A DNA stretch of 64,000 nucleotides, from contig JAVHKY010000013.1 in NCBI GenBank assembly GCA_035079385.1, forward strand, positions 12,274,001-12,338,000, in the 5' to 3' direction. Positions 31,889 through 44,400 of the stretch are shown in pieces. This stretch comes from Aspidiotus rigidus (lineage: Eukaryota; Arthropoda; Insecta; Hemiptera; Diaspididae). Every line of letters begins with the position of its first letter. Within the stretch, counting starts at the first letter, position 1. The notes below the pieces were generated by a model. The model saw only the letters and a list, made by a program, of their open reading frames with translations. It was not told the origin of the DNA and searched no databases. The translations under genes and the position numbers were made by a program.

Positions 31889-34800
31889 CTGAAACAAAAA
31901 AATTAAGCATTAATAATTATACCGATATAATAATTTTTTAAGCTCGGAGTCACAGAACCTTGACTTCTCAAATTGGACTGGGTGACTCATTCGGTAAAAA
32001 TTGCACTATAGATGCAGGAATGGGAAATACGCCAGAAGGAGATGATGAGCATGGTTTACGATGAAATATCTAGTTAAATTCGCTCAAGTTGCACAAATTG
32101 AGATTCGTTGGGGACCGCATTCGAGTTAGACGTAGGTAAATCTGCGTTTTAAACGAGAATCCTAAAATTAATCAAAATAAAAAGAAGGCGCACGACTCTC
32201 GAGGCCGTTATAATGAAACCACGAGTAGATTCACGACTGCCCGCGATGATATCTCCTACATCGCGAACAGCTTGTGGTAATGTCAATGTTACATCGACTC
32301 GTGGTACACGTAATATTCAAGTTTTAGCGTCTACACGAAATTTTTTGGTACAATTCAAAAATTTCGCGATATCGTCATTTTCCGTATGGACGAGAAAATT
32401 TACTTTTTCCGCAGTAATTGTCGTTCAAGGTGAGACGAAAATTATCTTGGACGAGTAGGTGTTTGAAACAAATTCATAATTCTCATGTCTGATCTTTAAA
32501 CATTCAAATGACGAAAGCATCATTGTTCTGTTGTGGAAAAAAAACATCGCAAAATAATACGACTATAAATGAAACTTTCGACTAGGATTCTGGTCTGTGG
32601 GGGTGTACTCAGTATTCTCAATCTCTCGTATCAATCAAGACTAGAAAGACAGCAAATCAACAATAATGAGACGGTGCTCGGCTAACGGAGAGAAGGCCAA
32701 AAGTATGAGTTGGAATTGACAAAACTAGAAGGTAACGATGAAAAAATGCCTTCATGACATTTTAATTACTTCACAGTGTGGTAGACGTAGATACCATTTT
32801 AAAAGTGTGTATGGCCTCTTGAAATCATTTCTCTATCTTCTGTCTGAATATCCCGATGATTTCAACCTACGAGGGCCGATGGAAGTCAGAAGCGAAGGAT
32901 ATTGATGGGTACAGCGTCGTCGGTCCTCTTGGAAGAAGCTTTAGTGGGGGCTGACTCAATGAAGGTAGCCTACAGGAGGGCCAACAGAGAGTTGCACTGA
33001 GGAACCTATCGTACTGTGTCAACGCATGCTCTTTGTGTATTGGCGCGTTTACCAAAGACAGTTCATAATAAAAACGAAGATACAAACGGAGCGAAAGGGG
33101 GAAGGCCAGTAGCTCCCTGCTTGAGAAACGGAGAGAGAAGATTGCCCAGAGCGAGAAAGGCGATTGGACTCGCGTGCCAATATGTGACCTTGAAGCGTGG
33201 AGGAACGAAACCAACTTCTTACTCGACTCCTGTGTACCATCCATACCTAGCGGCAGGAAAATGAGTAAGAAAAGAAAGACGAAGAAAAGTTATACTAGGT
33301 AACGCTCAAGAGGTAAGTCTAATGAAAGACATGGACGCCTCAGTTTGATGATTTTGAATATCTTAGGCGTGGAGTTGAAGTGAATGCAGATAGTGGACAG
33401 ACAAAGCGACCCAGAGGAAACTATTCCCTGTCTGAGCGACTGGTGCATATATACGTGTACGGGGTCTCTCGCTGTATCGACTCGCGATGCAAAGGACGCT
33501 TACCCGCTTCGAATAGAGTAGCCTCCTTTACGAACATCGTAGGCTAGCGTCTCTCACGAACCTCTGACTAGTCATAAGTTGGCCTTGCAGCTAGGTGCCA
33601 AAAAGAACATGTTTTGCATAGGAGATTCTACCAACACTAATGCTAATCAAAACAAAATTAATGCATACGAAAAATGGTAGACGGATAGTTGCGAAGTGAT
33701 ACAAGGCATATTCCGATGATTCCATTTAGCAAACAAAGATAAAAAATTTCCAGAAGGGGAGGAGAGGCATACAATAAAGACTAAGACTTGGATTCCTTGA
33801 AAAACAGCTAGTCTGCATATTTTTAAAATCACAAAGTACACTACTCTTTAGGAAGTTTCTTCTTCAAGAAGTGAACTTGAAAAAACTGATCTATGACGTC
33901 ATCAGATTGTGACATCACAAGGTTGACCTATGACGTCATCAAACTGTGACGTCACAGGCTCCGCCTCCAAGCTATATATGATAAGAGGAGGACTTGGAAA
34001 ATGTTCGAGCTCCGAGCTTTGCCGGCGGGCCGAACGGCGGATGGCAAAAGTTTTTTCCACCCCCCCACTTCCTGTTAAAACTGATCTATGACGTCATCTG
34101 ATTGTGACTTCGAAAGGCGGACCTATGACGTCATCAAACTGTGAGATCACAGGCCGCGCTACCCAAGCTATATATGACAGGAAGGGGACTTGAAGAATTT
34201 TTGAGCTCCGAGTTTTGCCGACTGGACGAAAAGACTTTTTTCCGAAAAATACCCCATAAAACAGGTTCCCTGTTAAAATTTGGTTTTCGGCTTTCGAAAA
34301 GATTCAACTGGCTTTCGGCTCATTTCAGTGGTCTCGAAACGCTGATTTTCAGCTGATGAATAGTAGGGAAATATGTGAGCCCATATGAAACGATCAAGAG
34401 AATTGGGGCTCTATCTCACTTGTGAAAGATAACTATTCTTAGATTTGGGTTCATCTCCTTCGGGTGATTGCACTACAAGTTTCTTTACTGAGCAGCTGAA
34501 CAGCGCTGAATCGAATCGGAGTACGTTTTTCTATTCTGCAAAAAATTAGAAAACCAAAAACAAAAAACCTAAAAAAATTTGTTCTATATTGGATTTTGGC
34601 TTAGGAAGATTTAAATAAGGCTGGCTTTAGACTTTGTTCTTCTCAGTGGAAATTCGGTTGAATTTGGTGTTCGGCGGGCTGCGACAGTCTGCGCAGATGA
34701 CGCAGACCTTTTACGACATTCCCTCCCCCCCCCCCACGAAATACAGACAGAAGTATCCCTAAATCCGCGTCAAAGGCTCTTGCTTTTAAATAATTTCAGG

Positions 34801-35700
34801 AACATGGCAGAATTCCGATCATTGTTTTGATCATGAGATTGGAACACCTTCAGTGTGACAGCTTGAAATTAAAATCAGTGTCCTCACATTAGATCTCTGA
34901 AGAGGGGATTTTTCAATTTAATTTATCAATTAGGATCGATTATTAGGTAGACTTTTTTACAAGTTCTCTTTCCTCCGGTATATGTATTACTCGATATAGT
35001 TATCTCCTCGGAACGACAACTCACTCCCTCCCGCTCCTTCCTATAGAACTCAATGATCGGAATTTTTTCAATCCCCCTCTTCCCCTCTAGTAATGCTCTC
35101 GAAGGCCGAATACTGTTCAAGTCTCACTCTCGACATCGATGGTTTGAAATTTTTATATGCTCCTCCTCGCTTATATTTATATCTCTGAGGTCGATATCTC
35201 AAAGAAAGACGAATGAATGTTATTCCCGAAAGGAAAAATGACCAACATTTTCAGGTTGGTCAGAGACCTTCCCCCTCCCACCATCAGAAAACGCCAAAAT
35301 TTTTCCCAAATACCAACCATCAAACAGAATATAAGCCAACTGTCAAAGAATCCTTTCGTGAATCGCACACGGTCCACTTGCAGTCATTTGTAAACTGTAA
35401 ACAAAGGAATCAAAATGATGACGCTCAAGTCGTTGAATTTGGGTACCACCTGCTGAAACGTCACTTACCCATACCAGATTCTTCCAAGTTCTCTGTTCCT
35501 CAAAACTTGACCACGTGTTCAAGCGGGTATGAGTGGGGGAATTGGGGGGGGGGGCAGTGGAGACAATTTGCTTCCAGATGAAAAATAGAAGGCTATTCCC
35601 CCTCACAAAAGAGTGGAAAAAATAAAAAGGTGCCTAGCTGATTTAGCGATAGGATGGAATAACAAACTAAAAATCAACAAAAAAGCTTTTAGCCCCCTTC
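31889..35700. other. Upstream of the dehydrogenase start codon, no gene supported
   Basis: This probably contains the first (5' UTR) intron of the dehydrogenase, since the ATG exon has an acceptor at 31889-31891. The segment 32860-33560 is GC-richer and has overlapping ORFs on both strands without motifs; it may be an old retroelement. Confidence 0.35.
33860..34280 (+). repeat. Composite copy of the dispersed palindrome/TGACGTCA repeat family
   Basis: It shows repeated 'ctatgacgtcatc' and 'attgtgac', then 'agctatatatgata-ggaggacttg', then the palindrome string 'ataaaacaggttccctgtta' at 34256-34275. Parts recur at 38491-41460 and 53640-54370, in both orientations. It looks like a non-autonomous, mostly fragmented element without a known superfamily. 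Confidence 0.6.
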
Positions 35701-35752
35701 ACAAAAATTGACTCTTCCATTCGTGCAAGAGGGTGCATTTTAGAATGCTTAC

Positions 35753-36100
35753 CTATTTGACAATCCATCCACCACTCTTTCCTCTACGTGTGCAGGTTCT
35801 CTCACGATTGCAATGCAGCACCTGCTGAGGACTTTTCTTCGTCAACATCATCGATAAAACCATTTCCGGGAAGCTACAAATTTGTACACGAATAATTGCA
35901 AAGTTCAACTGCAGTCTTCGTGACTTTCGATTTAACGCCGTTGATTTTATTGAAAGATTTTGTAATTTATTTTTCATTTACCGTAATGATGCACGTGTTA
36001 ACTCATTCAGTTAGCAGAAGAATGCTTATTCGTTTGTCTCGTACGAAGAGAGACGCATTAATACAATTTCGTAACCTACAGCGCTTTTGACGTACGATGG
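35753..36100 (-). promoter_or_regulatory. Candidate 5' noncoding exon and promoter region of the dehydrogenase
   Basis: On the minus strand a strong donor (aaatag|gtaagc, cut at 35753/35752) ends a stretch of more balanced base composition. It is the nearest convincing donor upstream of the acceptor at 31889 that precedes the dehydrogenase ATG. No TATA box is evident. Another possible donor (ggcaa|gtaagt) lies near 45185 and could serve a different transcript. This assignment is inference. Confidence 0.25.
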
Positions 36101-36699
36101 TGTTGTCTTCAGGAACAACACACACGTACATGGTAAAGTATTTTCTTTTACAAATTGTCGCAATATTTTATTAGCGTTCGCTGTTAAATTATGTCTAAAT
36201 AAAAAAAAGAACGAAAAATGAACGTTATCTAACTGGATAAGGTCCGCATGATTAGATGTGCGATCATTTCACTATAACCTATTCCACGTGTGATTGATAG
36301 AACCGGTTAATGAGTCCTCCTCGCAGGTCCACGTGAAGATTAAAACAATAAAAATATCGTATACGAAGCTTCACTTATTGTTATTCGCACTTTAAAAGTC
36401 AGCGCGAAGTCGAGCTTGCGTAACTTCTGTCCTACGGATAAACACTCTTGTTCATGCAGTCGGCCGACGGATGTAATTTAGGCGTTCGAACAAAAATCTT
36501 TATTACTCGCGATTTTGAAAGATCGTTCGAGTAAATGGATTTACGGCGTTGACACAACTCACTAGATAAAGCCGCCACGAGCGACAGTCGACAGGCTGTT
36601 TAAAAAGACTTTCTATGCCCAATTCGTATGGTACGGTAAGCTGTATGGAGTCGACAGAAAGTAGCGCTTATGTATTGAAAGTAAATGGTGCGACAAAAC

Positions 36700-38000
36700 T
36701 CATCCTAATGTGAGATGATTACCAACAGATTACGGCTTCTTATCTCATATTGAAAATCGAAAAGGTGAGAAGAGAAACGAAATTTTTGAGAGTATCATTA
36801 AGCTTTGAGAAGTGGGCCACTACGGTGCAGTAAGTCAAGTGTAACAAAGTGGAGCCGTATTCTCACCCAAGTTATGACAGTGCACACCAACAGTAGGCCG
36901 ATCCCACTGCATCTTCTTTGATACCGGTTGTTAGTTATTTACAAAACAATGGCTCAACGATAAGTCATTTATGCAAAACCTGGTCTATATTATCCGAAAG
37001 ATTTTCTACGAGCAAAAAATATAGATCATATTCCATAACTCTTTTAGGACAGTGAACCTCATAAAATCGATGCGGTCTTCCCCACTAATTGACGAGGTTA
37101 TATGTGTAGTCATTTCTGGTCACGGTCGTACAAAAAAGAGGAGGTTGGTGTAAGGTAGTTCTCGCTTAGTCTGCCATGTATAAGACTGAGTGGCTCCTAA
37201 ACTCAGTTCCGTTCGATCACATTCTTAGCAATTAGTGTAAGTGTAAGATACTGACTAGGTTTGGACTCAGACTTACGAGTTCATTGTTCTAAATAAACTA
37301 TGTGTTATTGCAATCGGCGGTCAATTAATTCTAAGATGACCAACTTTTGGATTTTGATTATTTTGTGACGCTGAAGTCTCTTTTCTCGCACTTTTCATGT
37401 CTTTTTTCTGGTCTGGATCTCATCCTCGCATCAACGTGCATGGATCCATAACCTTGGAACTTGACTATCGACTCTTCATCTGTTTCCCTTACTCTCCCCC
37501 TCATTCCCGAATTTACATCTGTGCGTCCGTGCATCTCCATAGCCCAATCTAGAGCACAATACTATTGTGTACCGGACTCGCTATGTTATGTCAATGAGGA
37601 CGGAGCGGTCAAGCTTTCCCAGGCTGGTTTTATTATTTGACGTCCTCTCTTGTACCAGACTGGGGTCTTCTTTCGCCTCTTCTTCATCATAAAAGACATG
37701 ATTCATGATCTTCATTTTTTACGCTTACGCAGAAAGTCCTTTTAGCATTCTTTATGCTTATAAGATCGGGACTATACTCCTGGAAAGACAGTCACGAAAA
37801 ACCGTCACGATTTGGTGACAGTTTTCGAGAAGTTTTTGGCTGAGGCTTCTCCAGGGAAAGTTGTCACGGGTTTTTGTTACGCTCGTGACCTTGACCTGCT
37901 TTGGGGATTTACAAAAATTTTTGACCTTCCCTGTTTCAGTATATTAGGCCTATATTTGTGAATGAAAGCCATAATATCGACTTTATAGGCCTAACATAAG
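36700..38000. other. No gene seen; possible solo-LTR-like stretch
   Basis: Sequence around 37130-37320, with AATAAA near its end ('gttctaaataaactatgtg'), has the look of an LTR U3-R-U5 but no matching partner, target duplication or primer site was found. The rest is unassigned. Confidence 0.25.
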
Positions 38001-38002
38001 GC

Positions 38003-38357
38003 CAGTGGTGCGCAACCTTCTATAGCCCACGGCGCCTGAGAATTTTCGCGGCGTCCCTTTCCACCCAATGTTAGAACATATCAAATAGGAACACATTTTT
38101 CCACATTTTTTCATAGCCGCGACAAAATTAATCCGTGATACAATTCAATTTAAGTAATAATAAATACGAATGTACCTAGATGTAATTTGGGTAGGAGTGC
38201 AAAGTGGAAAGATAGAAATGAAATTAATGAGACGGCTGCGCTTGTTTAGTTCCAAAAAGAGTGTCAAGTAGTGGTTCTATTTGTGATACAGTATTGCATT
38301 TTGGTGATAAACTTGCGGCGTCTTTGGGTATCGCGGTGCACGGGTTGCGGACCACTG
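38003..38357. mobile_element. hAT-type MITE
   Basis: Terminal inverted repeats CAGTGGTGCGCAACC (38003) and GGTTGCGGACCACTG (ending 38357) are of the hAT kind. They are flanked by near-identical 8-bp repeats (cataaggc 37995-38002, cactaggc 38358-38365; two differences). At 355 bp with no ORF it is non-autonomous and old enough for the duplications to drift. Confidence 0.75.
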
Positions 38358-38490
38358 CACTAGGCTATAATTTCGACCTTTGTAACTCTCATTACACCAG
38401 GACTAACATACAGTATACGTACTAGGTTATACCCTATCATAAACGAGTAGAGCTCGAAAACCGAGTTCAACTCGTGCGATGGTTGAAGTT

Positions 38491-39120
38491 TTTAACAGGG
38501 AACCTGTTTTATGGGGGGCTATTTGAGAAATCTGCCGTGCGCCGTCCGCCGTGCGCCGTCCAGCGAAAAACTTAGAAAAATTTCGACTCTCGAGCTGTAT
38601 ATGATAGAAGGGGCACTTAGAAAAATTTCGACTCTCGAGCCATATATGATAGGAGAGGGACTTAGAAAAATTTCGACTCTCGAGCCATATATGATAGGAG
38701 AGGGACTTAGAAAAAATTTCGACTCTCGAGCTGTATATGATAGAAGGGGCACTTAGAAAAATTTCGACTCTCGAGCCATATATGATAGGAGAGGGACTTA
38801 GAAAAATTTCGACTCTCGAGCCATATATGATAGGAGAGGGACTTAGAAAAAATTTCGACTCTCGAGCTATAGATGATAGGAGGGGGACTTAGAAAAATTT
38901 CGACCCTCGTGCCATATATGATATTAGGAGAGGGACTTAGAAATTAAAATTTCGACCTCGAGCTATATATGATAGGAGAGGGACTTGGAAAAATTTCGAC
39001 CCTCGAGCCATATATGATAGGAGAGGGACTTAGAAGTCCTCCTCCTGTCATATATGGCTCCCCCTCCTATCATATATAACTCAAGAGTGGACATTTTAAC
39101 AAGGAACCTGATTTATCCAA
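38491..39120 (+). repeat. Dispersed repeat element bounded by the AACAGG palindrome
   Basis: The palindromic string (aacagg-gaa-cctgttttat) is at 38491-38512 and a similar one (aacaaggaacctgatttat) at 39098-39116. Between them are a short GC-rich tandem (gccgtgcgccgtcc, 38533-38560) and the 45-bp satellite. This is the most complete copy of the family in the window. Confidence 0.55.
38571..39034 (+). repeat. 45-bp tandem repeat, about ten units
   Basis: The unit runs 'cttagaaaaatttcgactct', then 'cgagccatatatgatagg', then 'agaggga'. About ten units of 43-49 bp differ by a few bases, and two sub-types alternate (ccatatatgataggagaggg and ctgtatatgatagaaggggc). An inverted piece follows at 39035-39085. 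Continuous ORFs on both strands (38511-38756) result from the unit being 45 = 3x15. Contiguous units without spacers rule out CRISPR. Confidence 0.9.
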
Positions 39121-41470
39121 CTATATTATATTACACTAATAGTTGGTCTAGGCCTTCTTTTTACTACCTTTCTCCAAATCTAGGCTTCCTTGAATTTTCA
39201 ATACCAAATCTCATCCGAATCATAAAACAGGTTCCCTGCGTTCCTCGTTTAACATCGTTAAGAAAGCCGTCATTTTCCAAGTTCTCTTTCGTCATATAGT
39301 GCTCAGTATTCAAAATTTTCAAAAGTTTCCTATCATATTTAGCTCGATGTTCGTAATTTTCCCCAGTTGAACTCCTTTGATGGTTGAAATTTTCCTCAAG
39401 TCTAAATCCTAATTAGGATAGGTCAGTTTTTGCCGGACGACGGACGTAAAATTTTCAACAAGACCCCCCCCCCCCCATAGAAAAGGTTCTCTGTTAAAAA
39501 ATCACAGTTTTGTCTCTCCGACGTCATCATGGTGAGATGATCGATTGGAAAAACACGTCATTATTGGCGTCATCGATGACTTTGACCTAAGGGGACTTGA
39601 AAAAATTTAACCCCATCAGGCGGAATATGACATCATCAATGACTTTGAATTTATTAAGAGCCTTGAAAAAATTGAACCCCATGAGACATAATATGACATT
39701 ATCAGTGACCTTGACCTAATGGAGCCTGTATTATAGATGAGCTTGTTAAACTAACAAACAGTATATGAGGTCCCTGGTATACTGCACTAGTTTAAATATA
39801 CTCAAGGCTGAAAGGCGAACGAGCGGAGTGAGTCTACTTGGTCGCCAGTCAGTGAAATCGACGGCTTTCTTAACGAAGTCAATCGAGGAACGTATGGAAC
39901 AGTTTAGGTATTGAGAATTGAATTCAAAATTGGAGTCTTTAAGAGTCTGAATTTTTCTGAGTCCCTTCCTATCATCTACAGGAAACCTATTCTATGGGGG
40001 AAGGTTCGAAAACTTCGCCGTACGCCGCGCCGTGTGATGTCCATCAACCACGACAAAAATGGTCCAAGTTCAACATCATTGGCAAATATGGTCCAAATGC
40101 CCCTCCTATCGTATATATAGCTCGAAGGTTGTAATTATAACAAGTCCCCCTCCTATTATACATAGCCCAAAGCCTGGACTCGAGAAAATACCGACCTCTC
40201 GAGCCATAATATATGATCGAAAGGATACTAAATGATAGGACCTAAGGGACTTGGAAAATTCTTTATTTTCAGGCCATAAACACCATGATACGAGGGACTC
40301 TGAAAAACTCAAGACTCTTAAAGATTTCAAATCAATTCGACTCACAGAACAGGTTCTCTGCCTTCCTTGTTCAACTTCGTTAAGGAAGCAGTTGTTTCTT
40401 CCAAGTCCAACTCCTCTACTGTATTAGAATAGGTCAGGTCAGTTTTTGCCGCACGACGGACAACAAACTTCAAGAAGCCAAACAAGAACAGATTCCCTGT
40501 TAAAATACAATTTATGAAGCACGTTCTAGGCTAAGAAATAATAGTGGAGGGGAAGAGGCGAATGAGAGAGCCCGTCAGCTAGTCAGCCAAACACTATGAC
40601 TTCATCATGACCAAGATGGGTGCGTCAAAAGTTGATATAATCGATATACTATAATGATTTCCGGAACATCCCTATCATTGATAAGATTGGAGAATTGTTC
40701 AGGCGAACGAGTGTAGTCAGCCTGACACACAGTTTACTAGGCTTAAATAGGACTAAGCAATGATGGTGAGACGACTCCAGAGCGGTAGAGTCCGACGCCT
40801 CGCAAGCACATAAACTGCTGCTCATGTTTTCACATTAATGAGAGTTGTAAGCTCGAATTTCAAGTTGCGTCTACCAAGTCCCTTCTTCATAATCATGGAT
40901 TCAGGAATCCTTTATGAAAGTCTAAGCTCAAAAGTTCGAACAGGAAACCTAACTTTATCTTCTAAAAATTTGTTCCTTGTCCGGAATTTTCCGACCTTGA
41001 GACTTCGAAGAAGCTATATTTATACATGAGCCAGTGTGCCTTGAGAAAATTCTGAACTCTGAATTTCTCATGTAAAAGGGCGTAAAAGCATCTCGACAAT
41101 CGAGCTACAACTATGACGGGGGCGGGGAGTTTGGCGAATCGACTTTCAAGCAACACCTTCAACCTCATAATTTTCTGCATCAATGTTCGTTTGACCCTGA
41201 CGATGTGCTGTGCATTCAAAGAATTGGTATTTTTTTAAATTTTCGTTTCTTATACTATGGAAGTCAGTGCCATAAATTCAAACTCATAAACAATTTTAAT
41301 CTTCAAGCCATATAGGTTTATGGGTATGAGGAGGGATGTGACCCGGAAAAATATCAAGGTTCAGGAGGAGGGTAAGGAAAAATTTCGACCCGATCGATTT
41401 TTGGAATCGAAATAGCAAAATCACTCCATAAAACAGGTTCTCTGCCTGCCTCAATCAACGTATCTAATGA
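39120..41470. repeat. Cluster of fragments of the same dispersed repeat family
   Basis: Copies or part copies of the palindrome occur at 39221-39240, 39475-39500, 40344-40360, 40491-40505 and 41426-41445, several followed by 'cctcgtttaacatcgttaag' or close variants. 'Gccgtacgccgcgccgt' (about 40017) and 'ctatcatatatagctcg'-like strings recur. No gene is supported here. Confidence 0.5.
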
Positions 41471-41499
41471 AAGAGACCCCAGGAGCAGAAAATAAGTGA

Positions 41500-44400
41500 G
41501 CTGTCAGTTTTTCATTCCAAAATGTCGTTTCGAGGCGAAGACATTTACACTAGATAATGCTGGTGTGAGTTTAACTTTTTTTGACTTCCCCCTTCCCTCC
41601 TCAGAATTAGACCTTACAGGCTGCCAATAGTATTAGACACCCAAGCTCTAACCCTCTCTCATTTTAAAATATTTTTGCTTCGTCATTGTACAAGTTTTAA
41701 TTCGACAAAACTACGAAATAAAAATATTGATATTCATATACTTTTAGAAAAAACCTGTTTCTGTACATTTCTTACATACATTTTCTCACACTTCTATCAG
41801 CACTGGTGCAATGTTACGTAACTATTAGTACCGGTACTAATATTCATTCGCAAAATTATAGGTACATATTTTCAAAGCCATCGTTCTCGCGCACAAAAAT
41901 TATTTCGTTGACCTCAATTCGTTCATCGTTATCCTAATATCGTGTTCCTGTTGTTTCGTAATAAATCATAATATTGATAGGACACGCTTCGACATTATAC
42001 AGACGCGTTTATCGGGAGGTTTTAATTCAGGTTCGACTACAGGACACGTGTACTCTCGGGGATTTATCGCGACTAATTAACTGATAAATCTGAGAATAAT
42101 AACGTAGGCCTACCAGTGTCTAATTAAGATCATACGTGTAGTTAATGTCTTGTCTCCGCTCGTATCAAAGTCAAAATAATCTACAATAGGTATTCCCGAG
42201 TATACCTAATAATGATTTGATTATATTTTTCAAAATTATTCAATATAAAGCACGTGAATGTTTTACCTTATCTTTCTTCCTCTCTCTAGTAAATTGATAA
42301 ACGAAAACCAAAAAAAATTACACATAGAACCAATTTTTTGTGGTTTTTCACAGAAAACTTAAATTTCAAAATAATTACACATTACTGCCAGTCTTATTTC
42401 TAATGATTATGACCCTGTTTTAATTTTCTAACCCGTACACTTTGGGTATTAATTGAAGAATCTTTGAAAAAAAAATCTATCTTGAGAATAAATTCTTCTC
42501 AAGGGTAGCCAACTTTATAAGAAAAGTGAAAAACTCTCCCCAGACATTTTCTTTGATATTAAGATCACCATAGGATGTGACGTCATCAATCACCTCGACA
42601 CCTGATGGGAAAACTACGAAATTTACGAGCTAGAGGAGAGTTCGACGCGTTACGAAGTGACCTCATCAAACAAAGATGATTCTTGACGTAAATTCTCGTT
42701 GAGGAAGGACGTACAAAAATTTGGGTAAAATATGATGTCCTCCGAGGGATTTAAAAAAATGTTGATTGAGGATCAGGGGGAAGGGCTGACCTCTTTCGAG
42801 GGACCAAGAAATACAGAGCAGAGAGGCTCTCAAGAATCTCGAGTCAAGATCAGAGTAGGATTCTATCACAGAGGCGTGAGTTAGTGGGAACATATTGAGA
42901 ATGGTTAATGGTAGATAATTGAAACCAACAGACACTGTCATTAGAGAATACCTGGTGACCAATAATTTTTATTTTTTTGATCTATTGTCTTTTTCTCCAA
43001 ACGGTTTTTCGTCCATTATAGTTTCTGTTCGCAAGACTTTTCGTCAAATCGCATTGTAAGAATATAACTATCCTCTCCTTCATATACAGCTTGATGGTCC
43101 AAATTTTTGTAATTTCTTTTTTAAAAAGACAAAGGCTTCGTCCCTTTCAAAACCACAATTTCCCTTCTCAGTTCAAAATTCGAAATTTTCTCAAGTTCCC
43201 ACTTGAAAATTAGGGCTCGATCGTCAGAATTTAAGTCCCTCTCTCGATATGTACAGCCCGAAGACGCATTTTCCTCCACCCCCCCCTCTTTGTACATTCA
43301 GCTCAATCCACGTCCTATCCCGCTTGTCGATGGCCGTATTTCGTTCTGAATCCCCTAAAAAAGTCGGAGCTCCAAGCCTTCTCTTTGCACCTCTTTGGAA
43401 CCAACATTTTCCGCAAGGACAGAGGACCATTCCCCATACAACACGATATAAATGTATTTTCATCCGAATTTATTTTTCTATCAACTCTGTATAAGTTTGC
43501 TGCAGCCCATGTTATCCGTTCAACGATTTCAGGTCAAGTTTGTCCATCTTCCTTGAGCTCACAATATCGTGAACATAACTTTCGTGTAGAATCTCGAGCT
43601 AATCAAATTCTATAGAATGAGAAAAAGTATATCGAGTTCACGCTTTGTTGATTACGCGTCGGAGAAAAAAAGAATGTTTGCGAATTGATGTATCATGACA
43701 AGAGTGACGTAAGATGATAGCAAAATTTCATCGTGTATGAGACGAGTATAAACTAACGCAGATAAAGACGTAAAAAGAGCAACTTTTATGTCTCAATGCT
43801 GTCCGTACTCTCGCTCTTATAGTGGAAGAAAATGATATGAAATTTGCAAAAATTGTAACTTCCCAACCGGTAACTATACCCTACCAATGCGAAGTTTTGA
43901 AGAAAAAATAATGCTTTGAACTCGGAGCACAGATATGGAGAATTACGATTACTAAATAAATTTACGCCTACTCGAGAGATGCCTACTTACAAAAAAATAA
44001 TGAATCGAGTATTAGCACGGGTGGAAGAGAGAGAAAGGATCAAGTTTGACCCTAATTAACAGTTTTGGAATATTTTCAAGTTGAACAGCTTCCCAAGATA
44101 ATTTTTCTTATTCCAGGTACGTTTTTCCTTAATTTCATTGTAATCGATATTAAAAAGTTAAAAATATTTCCAATATCGCGAGAATTGAGTCACAAAAATT
44201 GATGGGGGGGGGGGGGGTTATAGTGTGAGATGGTTCTGAACATGAGATTGAGAATTCAATCACAAATATTTTAGATGAGTAACATCGCTATTTACCGCGT
44301 CATAGGCTTATTTCAATCAACCTCCCGGTAACCAATTTATTTATTTTCCGAAGACTGAAGCCCTGGAAAAAACTAACCGTTGAAACTCTCATTGATGCTT

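Noticed and set aside
32867..33264. Overlapping ORFs on both strands (up to 125 residues)
   Set aside because: Open because the stretch is GC-richer; no recognisable domain in any frame.
37130..37320. Solo LTR
   Set aside because: Only an AATAAA and general look; no partner, no target duplication, no primer site.
38571..39034. CRISPR array
   Set aside because: Contiguous 45-bp units with no unique spacers, in a eukaryotic sequence.
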